Source: Montifringilla adamsi (lineage: Eukaryota > Chordata > Aves > Passeriformes > Passeridae). Taken from it: 64,000 nt of DNA. The translations under genes were made by a program, and so were the position numbers. Below are positions 24,994 to 37,300 of the stretch, piece after piece. Each line of letters begins with the position of its first letter. The first letter of the stretch is position 1. A model generated the notes under the pieces. It was given only the letters and a program-made list of their open reading frames with translations, ran no database searches and was not told where the DNA came from. The stretch lies in contig JAGGNK010000002.1 in assembly GCA_017590115.1 (NCBI GenBank), forward strand, positions 19,371,415-19,435,414, written 5' to 3'.

Positions 24994-27900
24994 CTGCAAA
25001 AAAAACCAAACCAAAACCCAAAAAACACAAACCAAAAAACCCAGACAGGTCAAAGAGACAATAGTCAACTTCAAGTGCCTAGAGGGTGGTGAGCCCAGCT
25101 TCCTCCCAAAAATGGTAGGGGCCAGAAGAACACTTAGTAGGAATGGATTCTGTTTTTCTGCTTTTTCCATGCACCTCTTCTTTACTGATTTCCCTATTAG
25201 ATACTTCTAAAATGAAATACTTGGGTAGAATGGGCATATCTACCCACCAGCTTTCATTTCTCACCCTGACTTTTTAAGTCTGGGCTTAGGATGTATACTG
25301 TGCGAATGTGCCCTCTGGAAGAACTGAAACACTTAAAAAATAATTCAGAAGTGGCACTATCCCTGAATGAAGTTCAGGGTAAAGTTATCAAAATGCTTTG
25401 TCCAATTTAGGTTTTTGTGTTCAAAAAACAATGACAGAGTGCAAAAAAACCCCAAAACAAGAGCAACAAAACTCCCAAATCCCACTACACTACATTAGAG
25501 CTGAAAATAATAATTTTTAGATAAGGTAAAGTCTGAAATACCTTAATGACTGTCAGCACAGATCTCCAAAACAAAAAGACTTCTAAGAGTAATTAGTTGC
25601 TTCACCTGTTGGAAAAAGACATTCAGATTAAATAATTGGAAATTCAAATCATGGCAAATTCAAGTAAAAACACACCACAAAACAACATCAAAAGAAATAA
25701 CCTTTTCTTGTTTGAAACAACTTACCTAGGAACATGGTGGTTCTGCCAGCTGCTTAAAACTTTGGAGCAAGCCTGCTAAAACACACACTGTGTATCGACC
25801 AGAATTTACAGGTTTAAGGCAGGAACTCCACTAAAATAGTTTGCAGAAAGTTAACAGAAGACTGTAAGTCTCCTTTTTGTTCTCTTTAAAAATCTCTGCT
25901 GCCAGGTATGGTAAGAGTAGGACAAGGAATGTCACTGCTTGCCTGGAGAAGCATCATTTTCATGCATTTGTACAGTTTCTGGCCACAAGGGAGCAACTTC
26001 CCAGCCAGAGCTCACAAGTCCTGCCCTAATCAAGATCATATTTAGCAAGACTCAGGCTACAAATGCAGTGAAGTGCCTGCTGTTTCTGTTCAATTTTCCA
26101 GTCTCATTGTCAGCTCATGACACTGCATAGTATAATTGATTTACCTTGGGAGCAAAAGGAAGGCTGTTATTTTTCAGAGATCGGGGCAACCTTTGGCCAA
26201 TAGCCAGCTGTATCTCATAAAACCTCATGAATCATTAGATATGTGCTTCCATCCAACTGACTCTGCAACACACTCCACTGCTTAACCCAGTTCAACACAT
26301 TTGCCTGATTTCTTTCCTAGTCATACATCCCCTAATCCTCAGAAGCTTCCCAATAAACAACACACTCATCTGTATCTCAAAGGATACCCTGAAGTGCCTG
26401 TGTAGTCTGCCTTCAAATGATTTCTCAGAATTTTCTTGCACATGAAAAAAACTGCTCAGGCTGCAAGACAAGTATCCAGAAAGTATTAGGAAACATGAAG
26501 ATTAAGGTTGCCAAGCCATAATCTATCCCCATTCTAATGCTTATGCCTTCACCTAAAAACTTCCTGTCCATGTTTACTATTTCCTTCCATATTTAGTTTT
26601 GCTTGTTTAGCTCCATCTCCCACCACTGTGCTCTGTTCAATTCTCCCTGACTCATGGTCACTTGCTCAGCCAGCCCTAATCTCCTGTCACCAACTGCTAA
26701 CTCATGTCCAAACTCAGGAGCTCCTTAGTCCTGATTTTAGAATTTTGATTGCTTCGCCCCATCCTCCCAGATTCACCTAAACACAGCAGTGGAAGCAGGA
26801 CTGCAAGGCCACACTCTGATTCAGAAGACAATCTTTCACAACTTTAAAACTGACCCAGCTTTCCCAGACATAGAAAACTTAAAGAAACATTTCCTCCCAA
26901 TTTACAGGCACCTTTCCAAGGCACATGAAGGGAAGCAGGAACTAGCACAACCTAGCCACACAACTGGAAGGACTTTAAGCACAGGAAGAGACGCTGGTTT
27001 TTCCCAGTCTTGTTTTAGAAAGCATCCTGCAATTTGGGTTAAGGAACTTTACGATTGCTCAGCCGGGGGCCAACACTTGCCATTGAAAATTCCAGTCCAA
27101 GAAGTGAAATCTTGGCAAAGACATGAGCAACCAGATGACCTGAGAAAGGACAAGTCATCTTGACAGCAAGAAGCAAAGCAGCTTTTCCTACTCTGAGCCA
27201 GTGCTACACATCAACATACAATTTAGAAAGCATTAGTCCTTGCCCAGAGTATCACTTTTCCCATTCTTCACTCAGTACAAGCCATTATGTCTTTGTACCA
27301 CTTTATTAACATGCTTAACTAGCTCCTGACATTAATTCTGGGCTCCTTCAGCATCGTTTATTTGTGTGCAACAGCTTGTGTGATTGTGACCAGTTTAAAA
27401 TATATTATTTTTGCAGCATTTTAAGAAAAAAAGGTCGTTTATCTCTTTTTTTCTCTCCAGTGTTTCCCTTAAAAATCTCTTGCGCTTTCCAACAAGTAGG
27501 CAGAGGAAGGCTAGGTAGAACCTAGGTTAAATCTCGGTCCTCTCAGTGATCATATGGGTGTAAGGATTCTAGCATCCCAGGAGACAGGACCTGAATTTGC
27601 AGCACTATAGTCTTCATTACCTGAACCTCCTGTTATTCCATCACCCAGCACAAGGTCTGCAAAAGGCAGAAGTCCTTCCAGCTTGTGTCTGACACAAACC
27701 ATTGTCAAAATAGAGTAGAAGTGGAGCTCAGGATGAAATGGACTCAGCTCATATCTCACTACTCTTAGAATGGGTTAATAATGGCAAAATAGCAAAAATA
27801 TTTGTCCAAGTTATTTCTCCTTCAAGTGGACAAGGACACACAGTCAACACAGGCTTAAGAGTGGTGGCTCACCACAAGACCTAATACGTTAAAATATTTT

Positions 27901-29700
27901 TCACATTTCCCACACTTGCCAGCAGTATTAATTTACCAGCACTGGAGCATCTGACAAGGAACTCTTCATTCTTGATTTCATGTAGCTCAAACCAGTTTTA
28001 AAAACAAAAAAAAATTTCCCACTTCTCAAGCATTAAACCACAATTTAACAAACAGGCATTCCATCTCATCAAGTTATTCCTCAAATAAGAGAACATTTGA
28101 GGAAGTCAGTGAATTTTCCTACCTTAACTCACTGTCAGTCAGATTTTCCAGATGTGGGACACTCATGTTGTGTCTAGCAGGTTGGGATCCTTCCTGGGCC
28201 CGGCCAGCTCTGTGTGCACTGCAGCAGAAGACAAGCCACGCTCATGAGCTCCCCACACTTTCTAGCCTCCAGCTGCGTGGAACGAGGCGTTTCCTTCAGC
28301 CTATCTGCTAAGAATGCATGAAATGCACTCCAACGAGTCAACCGGGTTAGGAGGCTTCAGGAATGAGGAAAATAGGATTGTAAGTAGGTTTGTTTGGGTT
28401 TGGTGTTTTTTTTTATGACAATGTGTATACAATAAAGAAGATACTGTGGACTTTGGAAAAGTTTGGAGTAAGATGAAAAATAAGACATGGCAATGAACCA
28501 AACTTGCCCAGAATGATAAAGGACTTCTTCGATGTTACAGAATATTCACTCAAATTGGTAACAACAAACACCTATGAGAAAAAGACCTGTTTCCAATCCA
28601 GATAAACTGGACAATCAATTTTCTCACTTTTCTTTGCTAGATCTGTTTTAATAACTACAGGGAAGAAAAAAAAAAACATTCTTGTTCTGCAAGGGCTGTA
28701 GCAGGAAAGACTTTTTTTTTTTTTTTTTAATCAAGTGTACCAAAATCAGCAAATTGCAGCCATTCCAGAAATGCTGAAACAGGGTCAAACTTGCCAGTAT
28801 CAGCTGGAAAAAACACACTGAGGAACTAGTCACCAAACTGGTGACATTATGTCTTTTACAGAGTGGCTTAGGAGTTTGTTTACTCACCCAGAAAGCTGGA
28901 GAGCACAATCCAATTCCCTCTGCCTAAATACGTATGAATCCGCCCTCTGCCCTTCCCAGAACAACTTAACTACCAGGCTGGGAGAGCTCCCGTGACGGTG
29001 CTTAGTCTTTTATTGACACACTGTTTGTGTAAACACGTTTTCATTGCGAGACAGACTGGATTCCAGTCCACCAGCAGGGCAAGTCTTCAACGTCTCCACT
29101 GCTCTTTCTCTGACTCCCTTTTCTAAACTGTCTCATACAGCACAGATTTCCTCTGCTAAAGCTTTTCAAGACCTTATTTGAGATCTTCCTCTCACACTGA
29201 CAGTTAAAGCTCTCCTCAGGTTGAGATGGCATCAGTTTAAAGCTCCTAGAAAGAACTACAGGGTAAAATGGGATTTTAATCCCTATTCTTCAGTACAGAA
29301 ATTGAATGACTGATTTCCAGTGCTTTTGAAGCAAAGTGTCAAAACTTTGAAGAAAAAAATTTAAAAAACCTTTGAGAATAAAAATTAAAATTCTACTTGT
29401 CCTTATTAAAAACATCTTCACAATCTCAATTTTAACTACAGTGTTTGCAGTGATCCCTCCTGCTCCTTTTCCCTCCATGCAGGTCCATTAACACCCCAAG
29501 ACAGGAAGAAGGCTGAGACCAAACCCATAAATAGGGAACAAATACCATATTCCCACTTACAGTTCCAGCAACACGTCTGCTGGGTCCAGCTGGAAGCTCT
29601 GGCATGTTAACACGTGTTTTATAAACTGAAGCCCCTGTGTACCAAATGCTATTGTATCTTTTACTGAGGAAAAAGACAAATACGTTACCTTGAAACTAAA
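24994..29700. other. VGLL1 upstream region and intergenic DNA: no coding gene recognised
   Basis: It must contain the VGLL1 5' non-coding exon and promoter, which I cannot place. A/C-only tracts occur at about 25000-25040 and 25441-25480, and a run of 17 T at 28712-28728. A plus-strand ORF at 26789-27163 (124 codons) has no recognisable domain and is probably chance. Confidence 0.5.
28712..28728. repeat. Poly(T) run of 17 nt
   Basis: Homopolymer within AT-rich intergenic DNA; no retroposon body seen beside it. Confidence 0.9.
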
Positions 29701-32700
29701 TCAGCAGAGACCTGTTCTATTCATGAGTTTGTTTATTAAAAAGGTAGTATAAAACACAACCCCTTTAAGAAACAAATCGAAGACAAACAAAGGGTATACT
29801 CAGATGCTGTCACAAGTCTAGACATTATTCAAATAGCATTTGCTTTGTTAATGTTGCTTTTCTAAAGGATAAATGAAAATTATTAATTTATTGAAAGAAA
29901 ATCACCTGTCAGAAGAAATTCCAAGTCTACTTACTGAAAAGTTTAATCTAATATAGTTTTCATACTTTTCATATTACAGAATGAGCAAAAAACCAGTTTT
30001 CTGCAAAAGATTTTATAATTCTATAAATATTTTACAGAACTTTCAGAGTATTCTGACAGTAAGATGTCAAGCTATAATGAGCACTACAATATACACAAGT
30101 CAAATCAACACAAATACACAACTCACAGAATTCATTTATCATACTGCAGTATGTTTTTCTCAAACGCAGAAATAAAAATAAGAATTTAAAATGCAACCAA
30201 AATCTATAGGAATGTGTTTTTAGGTTTTTTTTAGTCTAATTTGGTTTGGTGTAGTTTCAAGAATTCTGGGTATGAATATTGATGAAGGCAAGTTTGGGTT
30301 TCTGTGAAGCATCCAACATCTTCAAGTTTTCTTAAGTGATTTAAGCTAATTATTTGTAACTGTTAATAGGTTAACCTTAACTGAATAACGTGTAGGACGT
30401 GTTTTAGCTAAAATGCACTGCATTTAATATACTAAAGATTTTAAGTGAATTGCAACCCTTATACAAAACCTAAGCTGTACAAGGGACTGAAATTCAATTA
30501 AAAAAATTTAAAAAGCCAGCAGGAGAAACAGATAAACATTTTGATGCAAAATGAAACTAATTCTCTCTTTACATCAGTATACACACATTTGAGAATCTGC
30601 AAAAAAAGAGAAAACCTTCTAAAAAGCCTTTTATTTTGAGGCTTTTTGTCTCCAGGTGTCTACTTTGGCCATGCTCCTCCAGCACGTCATGTCTGGTGAA
30701 TACCTGTAACTCCGTAAAAATTCATTTCCAGCAAACCACTGAACAGCATTTGATTTTAAAGCAACTACCAATTTATCCTGAAGCTAAGCAATTATTTTGG
30801 ATGGTTCAGAGAGTGATTCTGCCAAATTATGCTGGAGGATCAGTTAATACTTTATTGTATTGTATTGAAGTGGCTTTACATCCATTTTATTACACTGAAA
30901 ATTGGTAGGAACATCTATTCCTCTAGTTCAAAACTGAGCAAAAATAATTATCCACAAAATGTTTCAGCCTGCTGCTAGTTACTGTTTTCATCATATACAG
31001 AGGAAAGGAGACAGATTCTCTTAAAATGAACCCTCACCAAAAGCACAGGTATGGCGGAACATGCAGTATACTTGAACATTGGAATGGGACCTAAAAAAAA
31101 AACCTCAGAAACTGAGCAAAAACGTTGCTTTTTCACTTCTAATGAGCAAGGAAAGTAAATAGAAAACACTTTTAATTAAAGAAAAAATAAAGTGAGAATT
31201 CCTTTAGGTTTTTAATTTCTTACTAATTTATGTATGATGTTGACCACTAAGAAAAATACCTAAGTTTAAAAAGCAACTCTGCTTGTTCAGATTGGTTAAA
31301 ATGTCTCATTAAACATTACTGCTCTATACTATAAGAATTTCATAATCATACTTCAAAATAGCAATTTTAACTTCTGTGAAAATTCTTGATTTTTGTTCAG
31401 ACTGATTTATACAAATTTCAGAAATTCAAAATAATTTTATAAACCATTTCTAAAAGGAAAATATCTAAAGAATTTGGTTTTAATGAAAATCTGCTGAAAA
31501 GAGTCACAGCTGCATTAACCTCTCCTTGGACTATTAAATGCCTCAATAAATCAAAGAATAGTTTATAAAAATATTTTTTTTTACATTTTACTGGGGAAAA
31601 TGGAGGTAGACAAAAGGAAAACATAAGTTTGAGTATAATTCCACACTTGAGAACAACATATTTGCAAGGAAAAAGAGCTTTTATTATTTAAGAATCCTAG
31701 TTAATAGGAAAGCCAGTAAAGCATTTGGTCTCAGTCTTTGTTGCTGCTCTACTTTAGTGTGAGGTCTAAAGGAGAAGGTGAAAGGACTAAGAGCACACTG
31801 AACTTCCACACCAAGCCAGTCAAATTTGCACATCAATTGGAGAGAGGAACATACAGCACATAGAGCAATTCCTGATTTTTCAAAGTCTTATTTCAAACAC
31901 TAACCTTGTTCTCCATATCTGATATCATGATAAGACTTCATAAAACTTTACGATTTCACACATTTCCACAAGTTTCCCTATATCAGTTGTAATTCCACTG
32001 TAAAACAAGTGATTTAACTGTGTAGTGTTACACAACTGGGCTTCCTTAAAAAAAAAAAAAAAAAAAAAAAAGCAAACAAAACACAAGAGTAAGAGATCTA
32101 AAGCCTGGAGTCTACAAGCTGGAAAGAAAAAAGGAGCACTGAAAGCAATACTCCCCACACTAAACTACACTCCTCATATGCAAACACTTCCAGCTCTCAA
32201 AGGTCTGTGGTGCTTCTCACCAATAAAAATAACTAAAGCAGAACCAACACAACCCAGAACTGTCTGAATACACCACTATGTGGAGCTACTAACCAGGCAG
32301 TGATCCAGATTCCCTGAATTGTTCAAACACCTGCTTACTGAAACACACAATTCACACAATCTCTTGGAAAGATGAGAAAATTGACTTTTTTTAGCTGGCA
32401 AGAGCTACATCTCTTCTTTATAATGCAACTCAAAATGGGAAATTTGTCATATCAGCATACTAGGAGCCCCCAGACTTTTAACCCCTAAATTAAATTATGA
32501 CAGCTATTTTTGTCACAAAAGAAATAACTTATAACCACAATGGCAAGTGTTAACTTAGATGCTCTTGTTGGCATAGTCACCCACACATATTGACTATATA
32601 TTAAAAACTCAACAAAATAAACTTAGACAACCATACAGAATTCAGGAAAAAAATCTGTATGGTAATCACAGAGCACAAAGTTTGAAAATAACATTTTCAG

Positions 32701-34048
32701 AGTATTCTGATTACCTCATGATGGAAATACAGCATCTATAGTTCCCTGCAACCCAATAGGAATGAAAAAAATTAAAAGGATCCTCCTTTCAAATGTGTAC
32801 TGGTAACCATCCATATAAACAGCATGCTATGAATTTTTAATTGTTTAGTGCCTAAATCCATGTTCTTCTAGCCTTCCTTATCAAAACAGTGGGATTCTAA
32901 ATTAAGAATGACTATGCCCAAAACAGCTCCCTTCAGTTATTTTTGAAAGCCTGCCACTTATTAAAATATCTTAAGTTGGAATATCTTCTAAGTCCTTGCT
33001 TTTGGAAATATTTTGAAGGGGACTAGCATTTGCTTTTTCCATACAAGAGCATTATTTGAAAGCATATTTTAAAGTATTCCAACTTTTGCAGAATAAACTG
33101 CAGTTTGAGCTGCCAAAAGCATTTGAATTTTATGAAATATGGAAGATCTACCCCACTGTGAAGAGCATACATAGCTAAATGAAAATGTTGAGGAGAACTC
33201 TCATTCATCATGCTAATAAAGTTAACAAAAAACCCTTACTCTAATATAAAAGCAAGAACTAATAAAGCCACCAAAAAAATCAAAAGTCTATTTTGATACC
33301 TACTACATACAGACAATTAGAGCGTAAAACCAATGTTCTTATGGCCTATGGTACATGTGTTCATGCACTTCTAGTCTCCTTGAGACAATTTCAGCCTCTA
33401 ACATCAACAGAAGATCTAAACAGGGCAAGGAAAACTTCATTTGCTGAATGCTGTGATTTAATAACCTCTCTTCGCTCAGTTTGCCTTAGGGTTGTTATGG
33501 CAACACTGTCTGCCACTTCAAGCTTGTGACCTGATACTACTCATCTGCCACCTAATACACAGCAACACATCCAATGCATTCACCCTACCTGGAACATGGC
33601 ACCTGCTCCATAAAATGATCCAACATACCAGGACACAAATGACTGAAATACTGAGTTCCAAGGGAACTTAACAGGAAAATTAACAGTACAATCCACAAAT
33701 CCTGTAAAACCTTTGCATTACATAAGTTACGTATAGTTACATAAATTTAAGGGCTGGAACATATTTCACACTCACATCATGAAACACTGAGAAGCATAGT
33801 TAGAACAAAAGAAGCCTGATGAGCTTTACTGTGTTCTTGAAAACTTGAGTTACTTCACCTGAACAGCCCATTAATACAAACTTTTAGAACCCCATTAAAT
33901 ACTGTTTTTAATGAAAACTTCAAAGCACACAGTTGACGACATTCTAATATACCCATATAGGTAAGAATATTGCCTGCAGTCACCCTGAAGAAAGGGATAC
34001 ACTCAAACATCACCCTAAAAATCGTGCTTTCATAAAGCATTAGAGATG
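29701..34048 (-). other. AT-rich region downstream of HTATSF1, probably including its 3' UTR
   Basis: Strongly AT-rich DNA with many stops in all frames and no exon signals. On the minus strand AATAAA hexamers occur for example at 31680-31685 and 30851-30856, so several poly(A) sites are possible and the UTR length cannot be fixed. A 24-nt A run lies at 32048-32071. Confidence 0.45.
32048..32071. repeat. Poly(A) run of 24 nt
   Basis: Homopolymer A run on plus (poly-T in the HTATSF1 sense). Confidence 0.9.
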
Positions 34049-34336
34049 TTATGTATCAGCTTCACCATCACTGCCTGCAAGGCTGCTATCTGTGGATGGA
34101 GCTCCATCTTCATTAATACCCCCACCATTATTCTCCCTCTTATTAAGAGTTTCATCATTTGGATCCTCCTTAGGCGAGTCATCAACCACTGGAGGTTGTT
34201 TCCCTTCAGGCTGTTTAACACTACTTGATGCAGAATCTGAATCAGATGCAGTTTGCTGCTCCTTTGCATCAGGATCCCCTAAAAATGACTCCCACACCTT
34301 GAGCCTTTCTTCCCTTTCTCTCGCAGTCTCCTCCAC
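34049..34336 (-). CDS. HTATSF1: HTATSF1 exon 9 (short acidic C-terminus and stop)
   Basis: 288 nt including TAA at 34049-34051, residues 358-452. Begins VEETAREREERLKVWESFL, which matches the human sequence after the UHM. It then has only about 75 residues of Ser/Asp/Glu-rich tail ending DGEADT. Acceptor TTTAACAG|GTGG. Confidence 0.94.
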   Translation of the reverse strand: MEETAREREERLKVWESFLGDPDAKEQQTASDSDSASSSVKQPEGKQPPVVDDSPKEDPNDETLNKRENNGGGINEDGAPSTDSSLAGSDGEADT

Positions 34337-37300
34337 CTGTTAAAGAAGTGTTTATACACATCATTAGAGTCATACTTGTCAAAATGAGTATTTACACAGA
34401 TGAAATTAAACAAATATTTATCTTAGAGAAATATTTTAAAGCTGACTGTGAACTAATGATCTGCAAAATCAGATATCCAGATATCATCAGATAACCAGCA
34501 GCTAATCCTCTAAGTTGACATTTTCAGTATGCAAACGGGTCATCTAATATTTTGCCAAGTTGAATAATTGAGAATGATTTTTGCAGACGTTCTACAGCTT
34601 TTGAAGAGAGGCAAGGTAACGCAGGCATAGGCAGGGGAAGGGTATGGGGACAAGAATGCCAAGGACTCCTAGAATTCAAGGAGATTTACTGTTTGGAATA
34701 CATATTGGATAAAATAGAACCACAAAAACTACCTGATAATCTGTTACACCATCCCATGTTTCAGCACTGAGCTGACGGCCACCAAACCACCTTCCATTTA
34801 GAGTCAGCTTGCACAAATCAGCTTCTGTTGCTTCTTTAAATGACACAGAAGCAACGCCATCAGGGTGCCTCTGTAAGGACAGGCAATTTGCACTTAATAT
34901 TCTAACTAATGCATTCATTCCAATATCCTTTATATTGTCTTAGAAAATCAATCAAGATATAGCTCCATTCTGATCATAAATAATCATGTTTGCAAAGTTC
35001 AGTTTTCAAGTTTCCATATGTTGTTCTACTGGCACACAGAACACAATTTTTGAACACAGAAAACAAAAACTATTTCAGTTAGCTTAGCTACAAATAATGT
35101 ATCCATACACTTTCAAACGTGTAACATATATCCAAGCTCCTGGAAAGAGCTAGTTGCCTTTACACAGGCTGAAGTATACAGGTGCTTAGACATTAAGTTT
35201 CAAAAGTTTAAAAGTACTGAAAGATTAAGTCAAGTTTCCATGAAGTAAACACACCCAAAGGAATGCTCCACTCATATTTAGAGCAGCCTAAATGTTTTGC
35301 ACCTTTGCATATTACATCAATTCTGCCAACACAACATATAAAAATACCTACATCAAATATGAGAACCTTCTTTACTTGACCAAACTTTTCACACTCTGTC
35401 CGCAGATCTTCTCTTATCTCATTTAGCACTAGAGGGTCCTCCTACAAAGCAATTACAGAGCTTTAATTAAACACAAGCACTCACTTATCTCTATTTTAGC
35501 TCCATCAGCAGTGGTACATATCTGTCAATCTGTTAAAAGTCAATAAATTAAGTGCTGTTATGCTGCATTTTCAAAGCCACCTAGGAGTTGGCAGACAGTT
35601 CTCATTTGAATTTAATAAATACTACTTGTTAATAAAGCTATTTTGTTCTCATTTCTCCATTCTAACTACTACTGTTGTTTATTCCTCTTTCCATCCCAGT
35701 AAAGAGTATTGTCAGATACATAGGTTTTCCAGACAGTGAAAAACCCCAACTTGAAAAACACATTCTTATCAACATTTTCTCCTTGCTTTTGGAGAGAGAG
35801 GAATGAATTTAAAGCAGATGTGTGGCACAGGAGAACACCCTTCCCAAATAGCAATTCAATTTTGTTTAATTTTGTTTTCATCTGCTTAGAATTTTGCTAC
35901 AACTTGTATGGCAGAAAATTGAGACATGTTAACTTCTAACAGCACAAGCTACAGAAGCAATCCGCATCTTCCTACCTCAAAGTCCTTGGGGTGAAACATG
36001 TTCCTGATAATAATGATGCGTTCATGCCGCATTCGAGCTGCCCCATCTTTCTTCTCCGGCCTCCAATCCAGCTGTCTAATGAAATGAAGCAACAGTAAGA
36101 AGATATTGTTGCGGCTCTCTTCAGTTTCTACAAGTATTTGTTGAAAAAAAAAATCATTAATTTTGCATTTCTTGCAATATATTAACATATATTTTGACAC
36201 ACAGAGTTAAGTTATTCTTCTAAAAAACACAGTAATTACCCAGGTTTACTACTGCTAGAAAGCATTTGAGGTTTTAAGGTACTTAAAGGCTCATAGAGGG
36301 AAGATAAATAATTTTTCAAAGTAAAGTATTTTTTGAAACACTGAGAAAATATTCATGAAGTACTAATTCCTTCCTAATGTCAACTCAGATAAAGGAATCA
36401 GCTGTTTTCATGTGCAATTAAAATGTCGGTATTTTACCATTTTTTGCAAACTTATTCTGGACAAAAGGAGATCCACTATACCCCTAGGTAAAATTTAACT
36501 GCTTTTACTTAAAATAACATGTAAGAACACATCAACTCTTATGCTGGTAACTCCCCATGTGTGGAGACACGAGGCTTGACTCCATGTTTCTCAGAAGGCT
36601 GGTTTATTATATTATGATATATATTATATTAAAATACTACATAAAAACTATACTAAAAGAACAGAGAAAAGATTGATCAGAAGGCTACAAAGAACAAGAA
36701 TAGAATGCATAACAAAATCTTGTGACTCTCAGAGTCCGATGCAGCTGCACCTGTGATTGGCTCTTAATTAGAAACAACCAACATGCCCCAAGCACAGATG
36801 CACCTGCTGCATTCCACAGCAGCACACAGTTATTGTTTACATTTCTTTCCTGAGGCCCTCAGCTCCTCAGGAGGGGAAAAATCCTAGCAGAGGATTTTTC
36901 ATAAAATATCATGGTGATACTCTTACACAGGTAAGACTACATGATGTATTTTGTTCCCCAGTGTAGAGCTACCAACATAAACTAATCACATAACCCAGCA
37001 CATCTGTTCTAGGACTTTGCCTTCTCACAGCAAGTCTTACTTCTTGTAGAAATTTCCTGTTACAAAAACCCCCACAGGTTTACTTACACTTTTAAATCTC
37101 AAGATCATACACTGGGGTGGGGAAATCTTAAGTTTCTTCTTGTACCTGCTACTTTAGCTGAAGAAAACTTGGATTTCCAATGAGAGTAGTTATACCACTA
37201 AATTAAACTCTTCAACTCAAAAGGAACACAGTCCTTTTATTCACACAAATTGCTGTCAAATGCAATTTCATAGTTTTCATACACCTGCCTACACACTGGA

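Larger units (their letters stand above)
34337..35975 (-). other. HTATSF1 introns 6-8
   Basis: Introns 34337-34732, 34871-35351 and 35442-35975, all GT-AG, AT-rich, without recognisable repeats or RNA genes. Confidence 0.85.

Noticed and set aside
26789..27163. 124-codon plus-strand open frame
   Set aside because: No domain or splice partners; lies in the VGLL1 upstream region where no gene is expected by synteny.
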